Assembly (NCBI RefSeq): GCF_002863865.1
Contig: NZ_CP022684.1
Span: 4,345,990-4,409,989, forward strand
Length of the DNA: 64,000 nt
Source: Ketobacter alkanivorans
GTDB lineage: Bacteria; Pseudomonadota; Gammaproteobacteria; Pseudomonadales; Ketobacteraceae
Direction: 5' to 3'
The notes under the pieces were generated by a model. The model had not been told where the DNA came from and did not search any database. It worked only from the letters and a program-made list of their open reading frames with translations. Numbering within the stretch: position 1 is the stretch's first letter; every line of letters begins with the position of its first letter. The position numbers and the translations under genes are program-made. This document shows, piece by piece, positions 8,671-17,140 of this stretch.

Positions 8671-8691
8671 AGGGGGGCATATGCCCCCCCG
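8671..8691. terminator. GC-rich palindrome between convergent genes
   Basis: GGGGGGC-ATAT-GCCCCCC (8672-8689) is a perfect palindrome in the 31-bp gap between the kinase gene and the convergent lipoprotein gene. It lacks a T-tract, so it is a weak or bidirectional terminator candidate. Confidence 0.4.
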
Positions 8692-8699
8692 TTGTGGAA

Positions 8700-10271
8700 T
8701 TACAAAGAGTGTTTCTGAAGATAGATGTGGCTGGGAGAGTCTATAGAGAAGTCTCTTGACTCAGCCCATCTATCCTCGTCTTGATCTAGAAAACTCAGCG
8801 CCTGCGCGCCCATTTCTAGCCAGTTAGTGGTGCCTTCCCAGGTATCATCCCCCACAAGAATCAGCGTGTTGTTTGGTGCCAGAACGGCAGCGCTGGGATA
8901 ATCCTCGTCGTAACGACTGCCGCTGGATCGCTTGCCGGTTTCAAGGTTGTAATACAGTGTTTTGGCATAGGCGTCTGCGATGGAATCCAGCAAGCATTCA
9001 TTGTGAGGCGGCAGTACACCTTCTACAACTAGGTCGTTGCAGATGGCTGGTGAAGTGCTTGTTGCCGGAACGCGACCAACATAGTGGCCCCGAAACCCTC
9101 GCACTGTTACCTGTAATTTACCGTTGGTGACGGATGCAAGCATGGGGTAGTAATAATCTGCAGTAACCCCGGTTTCCGTTGCCGTCAGAAACGCATTTAC
9201 GTCATCGGACCACAGCCGTTCACCGGTTGCCCCATCATACTTTATTACCAATGCATCGCTTTTTACCAGCGAATATGAAGACCCGGCGATTATGAGGTTT
9301 CCGATTTGTCCTTCGAACAGCACTGCTCGCGCAGTGGATATGTATAGGTTATTGTCGTCATCGAAGGATGTTTGGCTGGGGCCATGTTCGAAATAATACA
9401 ATGAGTCGGAAGAGGTGGATTCGAATAAGTTGGCGTAGCTGGCGCTGAATCGCAGTGTCCCATTGGCGTCCAGCTTGCTGAATGCGCTGTCGCACTTGAC
9501 GATGATGTCGTTATTGGAATCAACCGCGATGTCATTGCTTTCATACGTACTGAATGAATGACAGTCAAGGTTATGCAGTTCGTCGGATGTCCACTGTATG
9601 CTGAAGTCGGAATTCAGTGCGTAGAGTCTCAATCCGCTGTCCCATCCGTTCCGGTTCAAAAGGTAGATGGAGCCATTGGGATTGTTTTTGATTGCGTAGG
9701 TCGTACCTGAGATAGCGCTCGTATGAATCAGTTCTCCCTCTGTATCGTAGGCAAGCAGTTGGTAGCCGGAATTCGGATCGTCAGTTTGTTGACTGACGAA
9801 ATAGGCTTGGTTTTGCCCCACAGCGGAGTAACTACTTTTTGTGTGATTGGGGTCTGATAATAGTTCTTTGATCAGGCTGCCATCTTGTGCCGAGGCCAAG
9901 TAGAAGGTGCCACTGGAGAGCGTGCCGGAGGGCCCACCTTGAGTGCCCGCTATGATCAGTTTTTCTTCACCAAGGGGTGTGGCCGTCATCAGGTGGGTTA
10001 ATTCTTCATATTCCCTGGACCACTCCAATTGGCCATCGGCTGAATACTTCAAAAGCAATCCACGGTAATCGAATCCGTTGCTCTCTGGGTTCGCTCTGCT
10101 GGTACCGGCGATATAAACGGAGCCAACGGGGTCCACCGCTGCACCTATAGCAATGTTGGCACTTGCCGTGCTGTAGTTTGTTTCCCATAGTAGGGTTTTA
10201 GAACAGGCCAAAAGTATTACGCCGACAGCGCTCAGCCCCAATAATGTGCTGGTTTTTATTAATCGTTCCAT
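8700..10271 (-). CDS. Lipoprotein with beta-propeller-like repeats
   Basis: 523 residues with a lipoprotein signal (hydrophobic core LLGLSAVGVILLAC, lipobox LLAC with Cys23). The mature part has repeated blade-like units of the kind DPVGSVYIAGTS, NGSIYLLNRNG, DNNLYISTARA and NNTLILVGDDT, each followed by a stretch like KYSADGQLEWSREY. This resembles SBBP/PQQ-type beta-propellers. No catalytic motif was recognised. It is probably anchored to the outer membrane and acts in binding or assembly. It is monocistronic, convergent with the upstream kinase gene. Confidence 0.7.
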   Translation of the reverse strand: MERLIKTSTLLGLSAVGVILLACSKTLLWETNYSTASANIAIGAAVDPVGSVYIAGTSRANPESNGFDYRGLLLKYSADGQLEWSREYEELTHLMTATPLGEEKLIIAGTQGGPSGTLSSGTFYLASAQDGSLIKELLSDPNHTKSSYSAVGQNQAYFVSQQTDDPNSGYQLLAYDTEGELIHTSAISGTTYAIKNNPNGSIYLLNRNGWDSGLRLYALNSDFSIQWTSDELHNLDCHSFSTYESNDIAVDSNNDIIVKCDSAFSKLDANGTLRFSASYANLFESTSSDSLYYFEHGPSQTSFDDDNNLYISTARAVLFEGQIGNLIIAGSSYSLVKSDALVIKYDGATGERLWSDDVNAFLTATETGVTADYYYPMLASVTNGKLQVTVRGFRGHYVGRVPATSTSPAICNDLVVEGVLPPHNECLLDSIADAYAKTLYYNLETGKRSSGSRYDEDYPSAAVLAPNNTLILVGDDTWEGTTNWLEMGAQALSFLDQDEDRWAESRDFSIDSPSHIYLQKHSL

Positions 10272-10404
10272 CGATTTATCTCGTTGTAGTTATATGACAT
10301 ATGTGGTCGGGCAGTGTGTGACTTGCGCCGACGAACCAGTATACATTAGGTCGCTTTTAACTGCACAGGCAGGGAAGTGGAGTGATGGATCTATCAATTT
10401 GGAG

Positions 10405-10450
10405 ATTCAACACAATAAAGGGAGCCGAAGCTCCCTTTATTGTGTTGCGC
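10405..10450 (-). terminator. Strong terminator of the acyl-CoA dehydrogenase operon
   Basis: A perfect 17-bp inverted repeat (10409-10425 with 10430-10446). On the minus strand the core is GGGAGC-TTCG-GCTCCC followed by TTTATTGTGTT, a classic UUCG-capped intrinsic terminator. It lies 14 bp after the stop of the minus-strand gene at 10460. The rest of 10272-10404 shows no other clear element. Confidence 0.85.
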
Positions 10451-10459
10451 AGGTTCAGT

Positions 10460-11662
10460 TTATTTGAGTTCAGCAGAACTCAGGTTCAGCAGTCTACGTG
10501 CCACGATAAGCTGCTGTATCTGTTGAGTACCTTCGAATATATCCAGTATTTTTGAATCTCTAGACCACTTCTCCAGTAACTCATCTTCTCCGTAACCCAT
10601 GCTGGAGCACAGCTCGACACATTTCAGTGTAACTGCATTACAGGTGCGGCCCGCTTTGGCTTTAGCCATCGATGCTTCCATGGAGTTAGGTTGCCCGTTG
10701 TCGGCCATCCACGCAGCTTGCAAAGTCAGTAATCGAGCCGCTTCCCAGTCTGCTTCCATTCGATAAATTTCAGCCTCTGCAGATGAGACAGTATTGATCG
10801 GCGCTGAATAATCACACTGGGTGTATTCTTTTAGCAGTTTCTTGGTGTGGTCAAGTGATGCTTTGGCAACACCGACAGCCATGGCTGCAACCAGAGGCCG
10901 TGTGTTGTCGAAAGTTTGCATAACGCCGCCGAAGCCTTTCTTGGTGTCGATCTCCGGGTTGCCCAGCAAGTTATTTTTGTGCACTCGGCAATCATTGAAG
11001 CTGATGGAGGCGGTATCAGATGCTTTGATTCCGAGTTTGTGTTCGAGGCGTGTGACTTCCATGCCGGGTGTGCCCCGTTCTACAGCAAAAGATTTGATGG
11101 CCGCTCGGCCCACACTCTTATCCAGTGTCGCCCACACTACGATAATGTCGGCTCGAGAACCGGCGGTGACGAAAATCTTTTCGCCATTCAGTACGTAATG
11201 GTCACCATCCAATTTAGCGGTTGTGCTGATGTTGGCGGAATCGGAGCCGGTACCTGGTTCGGTGATTGCCATGGCTGCCCACTTATTCTGGAAGCGTTTG
11301 GCTTGCTCCTCATTGGCGACAGCACCGATTGCTGCGTTACCCAGGCCTTGACGGGGCAGGGTTAGCAGTAGGCCCACGTCTCCCCAGCAAAACCCCTGAA
11401 TACCAACGCATGCTGCCATATTGGCACCATTACGTGTGCCGGTTTTTTCTTCCGATTTCTGTTTAGATTGGTCGGCACCCACGCCGGCACCACCTTCGCC
11501 AGCGTTCATACCGTCCAGCATGGAAGCAACCAGGTCCAGTTCTTTCGGATACTCATGTTCCGCCAAGTCATATTTTCGAGATATTGGGCGTAGCATCTCA
11601 ACGGATAGGTTGGTTGCCATATCACCCAGTACTTTTAGTTTTTTCGGTAGTTCTAAATACAT
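10460..11662 (-). CDS. Acyl-CoA dehydrogenase family protein
   Basis: A 400-residue flavoenzyme that would insert the alpha-beta double bond into an acyl-CoA. The FAD-binding signature is visible as AITEPGTGSDSANI, the middle beta-domain as LNGEKIFVTAG, and the C-terminal helical domain ends in DIFEGTQQIQQ, where Glu377 is at the place of the catalytic base. A long charged insert (GADQSKQKSEEKTG) follows residue 55. It is the downstream partner of a second dehydrogenase gene 26 bp upstream. The two probably form one transcript ending at the hairpin at 10405-10450. Confidence 0.9.
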   Translation of the reverse strand: MYLELPKKLKVLGDMATNLSVEMLRPISRKYDLAEHEYPKELDLVASMLDGMNAGEGGAGVGADQSKQKSEEKTGTRNGANMAACVGIQGFCWGDVGLLLTLPRQGLGNAAIGAVANEEQAKRFQNKWAAMAITEPGTGSDSANISTTAKLDGDHYVLNGEKIFVTAGSRADIIVVWATLDKSVGRAAIKSFAVERGTPGMEVTRLEHKLGIKASDTASISFNDCRVHKNNLLGNPEIDTKKGFGGVMQTFDNTRPLVAAMAVGVAKASLDHTKKLLKEYTQCDYSAPINTVSSAEAEIYRMEADWEAARLLTLQAAWMADNGQPNSMEASMAKAKAGRTCNAVTLKCVELCSSMGYGEDELLEKWSRDSKILDIFEGTQQIQQLIVARRLLNLSSAELK

Positions 11663-11688
11663 ATTCGTTCACCCTTCAACAGATTCGG

Positions 11689-12996
11689 TTAGAGATGCAG
11701 TCCGCCGTCCATTACGGCAATGGCGCGCAGATCGCGATACCACAGCTCAACGGGGTGTTCTTTGGTAAATCCGTGTCCGCCAACCAATTGAACGCCATTT
11801 GTACCGATTTCCATGGCCTTGTCCGCACAGATAACGCGAGCCAGGTATGCCTCTCGAGCGAATGGCTTGCCTCGTTCTGCAAGTGCTACGGCGCGTTGGG
11901 TCATCAAACGCATGGAATTTAACTCGATACCGATGTTAGCGATCATGAAAGCAACGGCCTGACGGTGGCTTATGGGCTCACCAAAAGCGACGCGTTCGTT
12001 GCAATAGGGAATAACGTAATCTAAAACCGCCTGAGCAGTACCTACGGCCAATGCACACCAGCCAAGACGGGCCATGTTGATGAAGGCTTCATAGTCAAAC
12101 TCTTCGTCACCCAACAAAGCATCCTTACCCAGGGAAACTTGTTCGAGTCGAAGCTCGCCCATCGCTGCTGCCCGCACCCCCATGTTCGGTTTGTTAGCAA
12201 TGGTCACGCCTTCGGTGCCACTTTCAACGATGAACAAGCGAGGCTTGCCGTTCAGGCTCGCAGCCACCAGGAAAAGTTCGGCATTCTGAATCAGCGGCAC
12301 CATGGTCTTCTCGCCATTCAGCAAGTAACCGCCTGACTTTTCAAGTGCGGTGGTGGTCAGCTCGTTGGCATTGAATAGAGGGCGTTTTTCATTAATGGCG
12401 ATTGACGCTTGTAATGTGTTTTCGTCCAAAAACGCAGGAAGATATTTGGATTGCTGCGCTGCTGTGCCCCACTGGGTTAGCGCATTGGCTACACCTATGC
12501 TGGAAAGGATCGCGACAGCTTGGCCCATGTCGCCGTAGGCCAGGTCTTCGGCTATCAACATGCTGGTAACCGGGGATCGCTCGGTGGCGGCACCACCGAG
12601 ATTTTCAGGTACTGCGAAATAGGAAAGCCCCAGCTCCGCAGCCTGGGCCAGTACTTCCGGGCTTGCGCAACAATCATCATTGCTTTTGGGTGCCGCTGGC
12701 CGCAATACTTCTGTGGCAAACGCGCGCACACTATCACGCATCATCTGTTGTTCTTCGCTGATGCTAAGATCAAATTGGTTTTTTGGTTGAGCTGGCGCTT
12801 CCAGCCGCTCGGGGCGTAGCAACTGAGTGACGCTCTTAAACTGTCGGGAAGCCGCTCCTAGCGCCTGAAAACCGGTTTTCGTGCCTTGGTAGGTCAGTTT
12901 TTCTATGGTGGTGCGCCAGCCCATTTTTTCAACAAATGACGAACTGGCAATGCGGCTCATTGTGGCCATGGCCAATCCGATTGGATCACGACTCAT
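11689..12996 (-). CDS. Acyl-CoA dehydrogenase family protein, Asp in place of the catalytic Glu
   Basis: 435 residues from the ATG at 12996, which has GAGGAG upstream. The in-frame ATG at 13053 is less likely. After an N-terminal extension (about 90 residues, before FDLSISEEQQMMRDSVRAF), the ACAD fold follows: AINEKRPL, LNGEKTMVPL and the C-terminal GGHGFTKEHPVELWYRDLR. The protein stops at AVMDGGLHL, aligning Asp430 with the usual catalytic Glu of xYEGT and lacking the last helix. It may be a non-catalytic or altered partner of the neighbour at 10460-11662, with which it is co-transcribed. Confidence 0.88.
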   Translation of the reverse strand: MSRDPIGLAMATMSRIASSSFVEKMGWRTTIEKLTYQGTKTGFQALGAASRQFKSVTQLLRPERLEAPAQPKNQFDLSISEEQQMMRDSVRAFATEVLRPAAPKSNDDCCASPEVLAQAAELGLSYFAVPENLGGAATERSPVTSMLIAEDLAYGDMGQAVAILSSIGVANALTQWGTAAQQSKYLPAFLDENTLQASIAINEKRPLFNANELTTTALEKSGGYLLNGEKTMVPLIQNAELFLVAASLNGKPRLFIVESGTEGVTIANKPNMGVRAAAMGELRLEQVSLGKDALLGDEEFDYEAFINMARLGWCALAVGTAQAVLDYVIPYCNERVAFGEPISHRQAVAFMIANIGIELNSMRLMTQRAVALAERGKPFAREAYLARVICADKAMEIGTNGVQLVGGHGFTKEHPVELWYRDLRAIAVMDGGLHL

Positions 12997-13083
12997 TGGC
13001 TTCTCCTCAATAGTACGGCTAAGTAAAGTGTTATTGTGATTGTAATTCATCATGCTTATATCAGGTCAGTAAAGCATTGGCAT

Positions 13084-13114
13084 TTTATAGGGTACCCACC
13101 GGCAATACAGTCAA
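13084..13114 (-). promoter_or_regulatory. Possible sigma-70 promoter of the acyl-CoA dehydrogenase pair
   Basis: On the minus strand TTGACT (13114-13109) and TATAAA (13089-13084) are separated by 19 bp, somewhat wide. They lie 88 bp before the chosen start at 12996. The spacing lowers confidence. Confidence 0.35.
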
Positions 13115-13175
13115 TGATGCTAAAGTATATAGGTAAGCTGTGCCACCTGTTCTGAAGGGTAAAAAAGTGTCTAAA

Positions 13176-14018
13176 TCAGCGTGATTTCATGTTCAGAATA
13201 CCTGCGCCGATGATAAGTGCACTGCCTATGAGTGTTGTTATTACAATGACCTCATTCCAGAACACCCAACCTAATAGTGCTGCGTAAATTACGGCAGAGT
13301 ATGTATATGGGCCAACTTTGCCTGGATTAGCAATCTGATAGGCTTTAGTCATCAGCAACTGGCCAATGGTGCCAGCCAGTCCAATGGCTGCCAGCCATGG
13401 CAATACCTGCAATGATGGTGTTTCCCAGCGCCACAGTAGGGGAATGGCTGACACCAAAGTCGCTAAAAATCCGAAGTAGAAAACAATGCGATAGCTTGGC
13501 TCTGTTTCGGCCATATTCCTGATCGTTACTTTTGCCAGGCTGGCCAGCGCGGCCGCCAGGATGCCGACCAGTGCCACAGGTTGAAAGGTGTCGCTACCCG
13601 GTCGTAAGACAAATACTACACCGATAAATCCAATGATGATGGCCCAGAGTGTCTTATGACTGATCTTCTCACCCAGCCAGATCAGCGCGATAAGGGGCAG
13701 AAAAAATGGCGAGGATAGTTTTACCAGAGCAGCTTCGGCTAGCGGCAGATGGGTAATAACGTAGAAGTAGCCATACATAGCGCAGACACCCACCACCGAG
13801 CGCACAAGATGTTGCGAGAATCGCTGGGTTTTCAGGTTGCGCCAACCTTGATGATAAACGATAGGTAATAGGAACAGGAGGCCAAAAACATTACGGGCAA
13901 ATACCAGCATTTCGTGTGACACGTCACCTGAGAGATGCTTAATAAGAGCAGCCATCACCGAGAGCATGAGCTCTCCTGTCAGGAGAAAAATCGCTCCTTT
14001 GCGTAAATCGTCAGACAT
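13176..14018 (-). CDS. DMT-superfamily (EamA) transporter
   Basis: 280 residues with about ten hydrophobic helices in two EamA repeats. The first includes GAIFLLTGELMLSVMAALIKHL and YGYFYVITHLPLAEAALV (described in part), the second LVGILAAALASLAKV to VGPYTYSAVIYAALLGWVFWNE. Such proteins export or import metabolites such as amino acids or nucleosides. The substrate cannot be read from sequence. A TTG at 14042 opens the frame 8 codons earlier, but the ATG at 14018 is preferred. Neither has a convincing ribosome site, so the start is uncertain. It lies downstream of the AmmA gene on the same strand. Confidence 0.82.
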   Translation of the reverse strand: MSDDLRKGAIFLLTGELMLSVMAALIKHLSGDVSHEMLVFARNVFGLLFLLPIVYHQGWRNLKTQRFSQHLVRSVVGVCAMYGYFYVITHLPLAEAALVKLSSPFFLPLIALIWLGEKISHKTLWAIIIGFIGVVFVLRPGSDTFQPVALVGILAAALASLAKVTIRNMAETEPSYRIVFYFGFLATLVSAIPLLWRWETPSLQVLPWLAAIGLAGTIGQLLMTKAYQIANPGKVGPYTYSAVIYAALLGWVFWNEVIVITTLIGSALIIGAGILNMKSR

Positions 14019-14077
14019 TCCTGCGCTCGCATCCAAAAGCAAGAGTATATAGAGCAGTATGATCCGTTGTCAGGTTG

Positions 14078-14632
14078 TTAGCTGAATTTTTCGACTCGGT
14101 ATCGTTGGAAGTGTAGTGAAGTGCTCCAGTAATTGCTGGGCAAACCTGCTTTTTCTTTCAGGTGGGCCAGAAATAAATGGGGAGAAGGCAGCTGCTCCCA
14201 AACCTGGGGTAGGAAAGTGGCGCGATGGAGACCATCCTCCAGCAGAACGCCATCCTCACCGGGGATCAGTTGTTGCAATAAATCTTGTTCGTTTGCGGCA
14301 TGGATTGGTTCCGGGTTGGTCAGTACAGATATCTGTATATGCAGGTCAGGCAACTCGGCAGGTTGCAGCGGGGCAAAACGAGTATCTCGAAAGGCTGCTC
14401 CATATGCGTTATTGGCCACGTCTTCCGCCAATGGGCGGTAGGCCTCTATGCTGCCAATGCAGCCGCGCAGCTGATTGTGGGTTTCGAGAGTTACAAAGCT
14501 TGCGCCGCGAACCAATAATGCATCAGGAACGTTTGCGATTTGCGTCAAGGGGCCGCCATGATCCAGCCCGTGTTCTATGGATTCCCGTGCCAGCTGTAGT
14601 AGCCACGCTTTGTTCTGGGAGGAGAGGCTCAT
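14078..14632 (-). CDS. amrA: AmmeMemoRadiSam system protein A (AMMECR1 family)
   Basis: 184 residues. The AMMECR1 core is recognisable: FVTLETHNQLRGCIGSIEA near 50 with the signature RGCIG, then AFRDTRFAPLQPAEL, and a C-terminal VWEQLPSPHLFLAHLKEKAGL. The start is the ATG at 14632, which overlaps the stop of the upstream gene as ATGA. This discards seven extra codons. AmmA, AmmB and a radical-SAM protein usually occur together. Their joint reaction is not firmly known, though AMMECR1 and Memo relatives have been tied to redox chemistry. The radical-SAM partner is not in this window. Confidence 0.88.
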   Translation of the reverse strand: MSLSSQNKAWLLQLARESIEHGLDHGGPLTQIANVPDALLVRGASFVTLETHNQLRGCIGSIEAYRPLAEDVANNAYGAAFRDTRFAPLQPAELPDLHIQISVLTNPEPIHAANEQDLLQQLIPGEDGVLLEDGLHRATFLPQVWEQLPSPHLFLAHLKEKAGLPSNYWSTSLHFQRYRVEKFS

Positions 14633-15459
14633 TGCGTTTCCCAAAGCGCCCACGCCCCGTATCCCACAACTCTGCTTTTATCCCCGGAGGTATCGCCGGA
14701 GTTACACAAGCCTAGAGTTTCAACGCGCATGTGTCGGTGACGGGCGACTTCGAGCAATCCATTCAAAGGGTTTCTTCCGCAAGCCTGTTCGTAGTGGATG
14801 TCGTCTGGCTGTAGAAACTCGATCGCTTCGCAGGTGCGGTTGTCCATGCTTTGCGCCGTGATGTAATCATTGTAGTGGCTGAGGTCTGAGCTGATCACAA
14901 ACAATGTTGAATCATCGCCCCATAAACGTTCGATGACAGCTGCAACTGCAGTCTTGTCGGCATCACCAACCACAAGTGGCACAACTTTAAAATCCGTTAG
15001 CACTGTTTGTAGAAATGGTAATTGTACTTCCAGGCTGTGCTCCTGTTCGTGGGCGCTATCCATCAGGCCAACTTGCGGCAAATCTGATATGGCCACAACA
15101 GCTGAATGATCGACCGGTACGTCACCCAGTGGAGTTCTGAAATAGTCAGCACTGCAAAAAGCAATGCCCCTAAAACCAACCCTGTGGCTTGGCCCAAGCA
15201 AAATAACTCTTTTTATCTTGTTGCCGACCCGGGTGAGTTGGTGGAAGGCCCTTCCCGCAGTTGAGCCGGAATAGACGTAGCCAGCGTGGGGCACGATGAT
15301 TGCCTTAGGTGAAGCAGCCAATCCTGAGGATAAATAATGTTCATTCTCGTTCTCATTTGCGGATGATTGGTATACGTATTCATCAACTGTGCGTGTCAAT
15401 ATTTCTGCACTATCTGGATAAAAAAGCCCTGCCACAGCGGGTTCTCGAACAGATCTCAT
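14629..15459 (-). CDS. amrB: AmmeMemoRadiSam system protein B (Memo family)
   Basis: 276 residues with the Memo/extradiol-dioxygenase-like fold. Motifs are VREPAVAGLFYPD at the start, AIIVPHAGYVYSG near 55 (metal-binding His in PHAGY), VILLGPSHRV, a His in AHEQEHSLEVQLPFLQ, and VISSDLSHYND. Memo homologues bind metal and act as oxidases. Its gene ends as an ATGA overlap with the AmmA gene, so the pair is translationally coupled. Confidence 0.88.
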   Translation of the reverse strand: MRSVREPAVAGLFYPDSAEILTRTVDEYVYQSSANENENEHYLSSGLAASPKAIIVPHAGYVYSGSTAGRAFHQLTRVGNKIKRVILLGPSHRVGFRGIAFCSADYFRTPLGDVPVDHSAVVAISDLPQVGLMDSAHEQEHSLEVQLPFLQTVLTDFKVVPLVVGDADKTAVAAVIERLWGDDSTLFVISSDLSHYNDYITAQSMDNRTCEAIEFLQPDDIHYEQACGRNPLNGLLEVARHRHMRVETLGLCNSGDTSGDKSRVVGYGAWALWETQ

Positions 15460-15479
15460 TATCTGGCCTCTTTATTAGG

Positions 15480-15508
15480 TTCAGGCAAACTGCGTCTTGC
15501 TTTATAAT
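15480..15508 (+). promoter_or_regulatory. Possible promoter of fieF
   Basis: A perfect -10 TATAAT (15503-15508) has only a poor -35 (TTCAGG, 15480-15485) at 17 bp. It lies 90 bp before fieF and diverges from the AmmB gene. Confidence 0.4.
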
Positions 15509-15597
15509 GCGGGTGATATTTCGAAATTCAATTGAAGATGCCCCCCTGAAGCGCTGTTTGTATAGATTAAAATGCAGGAACCATAGATGAATCTGTT

Positions 15598-16557
15598 ATG
15601 AGTAGTGCCTATTCCTCCAGCCACAAAGAAAGGCGAATGTTGCAACTGGCAGCCAGTGCGTCGGTGTTTACTGCAATTTTGCTGTTGGTGGTTAAAGTCT
15701 ACGCTTGGTGGGTGTCTGGTTCGGTCAGCGTGTTGGCCTCGCTGGTGGATTCTCTGATTGACGCATTTGCGTCCTGTGTGAATTTTGTGGCGGTTCGCTA
15801 TGCCTTACAACCAGCAGATGAAGAGCACCGCTTTGGTCATGGTAAAGCAGAATCGCTGGCAGGCCTCGGGCAGTCTTTGTTGATTATGGGGTCGGCAGTC
15901 TACCTTTTTGTGCAGGCAATAGATCGCATGGCCAACCCACAACCCCTGGAGCAACTGGACGTGGCAATTGGGGTTATGGGGTTCTCCATTGTGGCGACGT
16001 TTTGTCTGGTGATCTATCAGCGCTGGGTGATCAGTAAAACCCATTCAGTAGCGATCAAGGCGGATTCTCTTCACTATGTTTCTGATTTGCTTACTAATGT
16101 AGGTATTGTGATTGCGTTGCTGCTAACTCAGTTTGGCTGGCAGCAAGTGGACCCACTGCTGGCGATAGCTATATCAATCTATATTTTCTATACCGCTATC
16201 ATGATTTGGAGCGAGTCTATTCAGCATTTGCTTGACAGGGAGCTGCCCGAGGAAGAGCAGCACCGAATCGAGCGAATTGCTATGGGCCATGTGGAAGTGT
16301 TGGGGGTACATGAACTGCGAACGCGGCAGTCGGGCCGCGTTAAGATCATTCAGTTGCACCTGGAACTGGACGGTAATATGCCGTTATGGCAAGCGCATGA
16401 TATTTGCGAAGAAGTTGAGCGAGAAATAAAGGAAGCTTTTCCCTCTGCCGATGTGCTGTTGCATCAAGATCCATTTCGACCGGATCCTGATGCCAAACCA
16501 ATTCGTAAAAAAAAGCCCCTTAGCGCGTTACGATCTGCAAAATATCCAGTGCGCTGA
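15598..16557 (+). CDS. fieF: Cation diffusion facilitator, FieF/YiiP-type
   Basis: 319 residues. A six-TM inner-membrane antiporter that expels Zn2+/Fe2+ in exchange for protons. Transport-site residues of the FieF class are present: DSLIDAFAS in TM2 (two Asp) and HYVSDLLTN in TM5 (His, Asp). The YALQPADEEHRFGHGKAESLAGL stretch (described in part) is close to E. coli FieF. The cytosolic C-terminal domain keeps histidines (HQDPF). An extra basic tail (IRKKKP) is present. Its 3' end overlaps the convergent CBS gene by 38 bp. No strong ribosome site precedes the start. Confidence 0.92.
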   Translation: MSSAYSSSHKERRMLQLAASASVFTAILLLVVKVYAWWVSGSVSVLASLVDSLIDAFASCVNFVAVRYALQPADEEHRFGHGKAESLAGLGQSLLIMGSAVYLFVQAIDRMANPQPLEQLDVAIGVMGFSIVATFCLVIYQRWVISKTHSVAIKADSLHYVSDLLTNVGIVIALLLTQFGWQQVDPLLAIAISIYIFYTAIMIWSESIQHLLDRELPEEEQHRIERIAMGHVEVLGVHELRTRQSGRVKIIQLHLELDGNMPLWQAHDICEEVEREIKEAFPSADVLLHQDPFRPDPDAKPIRKKKPLSALRSAKYPVR

Positions 16558-17035
16558 CGACACCGATAATTTTGCCAGCATCACTGACAAATACTCGATG
16601 AAGACCATTGGCGACCATTTCTTTAGCGACACGTTTTACCGATGTACTAGCGTCCACATCGAAAACGCTGGGGGTCATGATGTCTGCAACTGTGGATGCT
16701 TCCATGTGGGGTTCAGATGCTTCTTCCAGGTAATCAAAGCGAGTATCAAAATCCAGGCTGTCTGTATAGTAGCCGTGATGTCCCCGTTTATCGTCTTCCT
16801 CCCGATCCATGCTCGCAAAACGGGCTACATCTGTAACCGACACAACGCCCACTAATTGTTCGTCGTCATCTACTACTGGTGCGCCGGTAATGCCATTGCT
16901 TACCAGAAAATGGGCCAGTTCTGATACTGTCCAGGCCTCGTGAGCCGCCAGTAAAGACGAGGTCATGATCTCTCTAGCCGTGTATTCCTGAATAGGCTTT
17001 TGTGGTGCGTTGTTAGCAATCGTCGTATTAGCCAT
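16520..17035 (-). CDS. Tandem CBS-domain protein
   Basis: 171 residues with two CBS repeats: TAREIMTSSLLAAHEAWTVSE... with GAPVVDDDEQLVGVVSVTDVAR (described in part), and VADIMTPSVFDVDASTSV... with HRVFVSDAGKIIGVVSALDIL. Paired CBS domains bind adenine nucleotides and act as energy or redox sensors, often under oxygen control. There is no other domain, so it may regulate a partner protein. It is divergent from the APH/AAA gene at 17141 and convergent with fieF, with which it shares 38 bp. Confidence 0.88.
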   Translation of the reverse strand: MANTTIANNAPQKPIQEYTAREIMTSSLLAAHEAWTVSELAHFLVSNGITGAPVVDDDEQLVGVVSVTDVARFASMDREEDDKRGHHGYYTDSLDFDTRFDYLEEASEPHMEASTVADIMTPSVFDVDASTSVKRVAKEMVANGLHRVFVSDAGKIIGVVSALDILQIVTR

Positions 17036-17097
17036 AAGCCAGTGTAACCTCGTGGTGATATTGTATAAGATGGTGCTATAGGTTGTCGGACTCTGTG

Positions 17098-17111
17098 TTG
17101 ATGTGAGTCAA
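17098..17111. promoter_or_regulatory. FNR/Anr-box-like site
   Basis: TTGAT-GTGA-GTCAA differs at one base from the FNR/Anr consensus TTGAT-N4-ATCAA. It lies between the CBS gene and the APH/AAA-hyp genes, which are plausible low-oxygen targets. The distance to any good -10 is not standard on either strand, and a one-mismatch box is expected about once or twice by chance in a window this size. Confidence 0.3.
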
Positions 17112-17140
17112 TGGCAGTTCTCTATAGACAAGGATACAGC

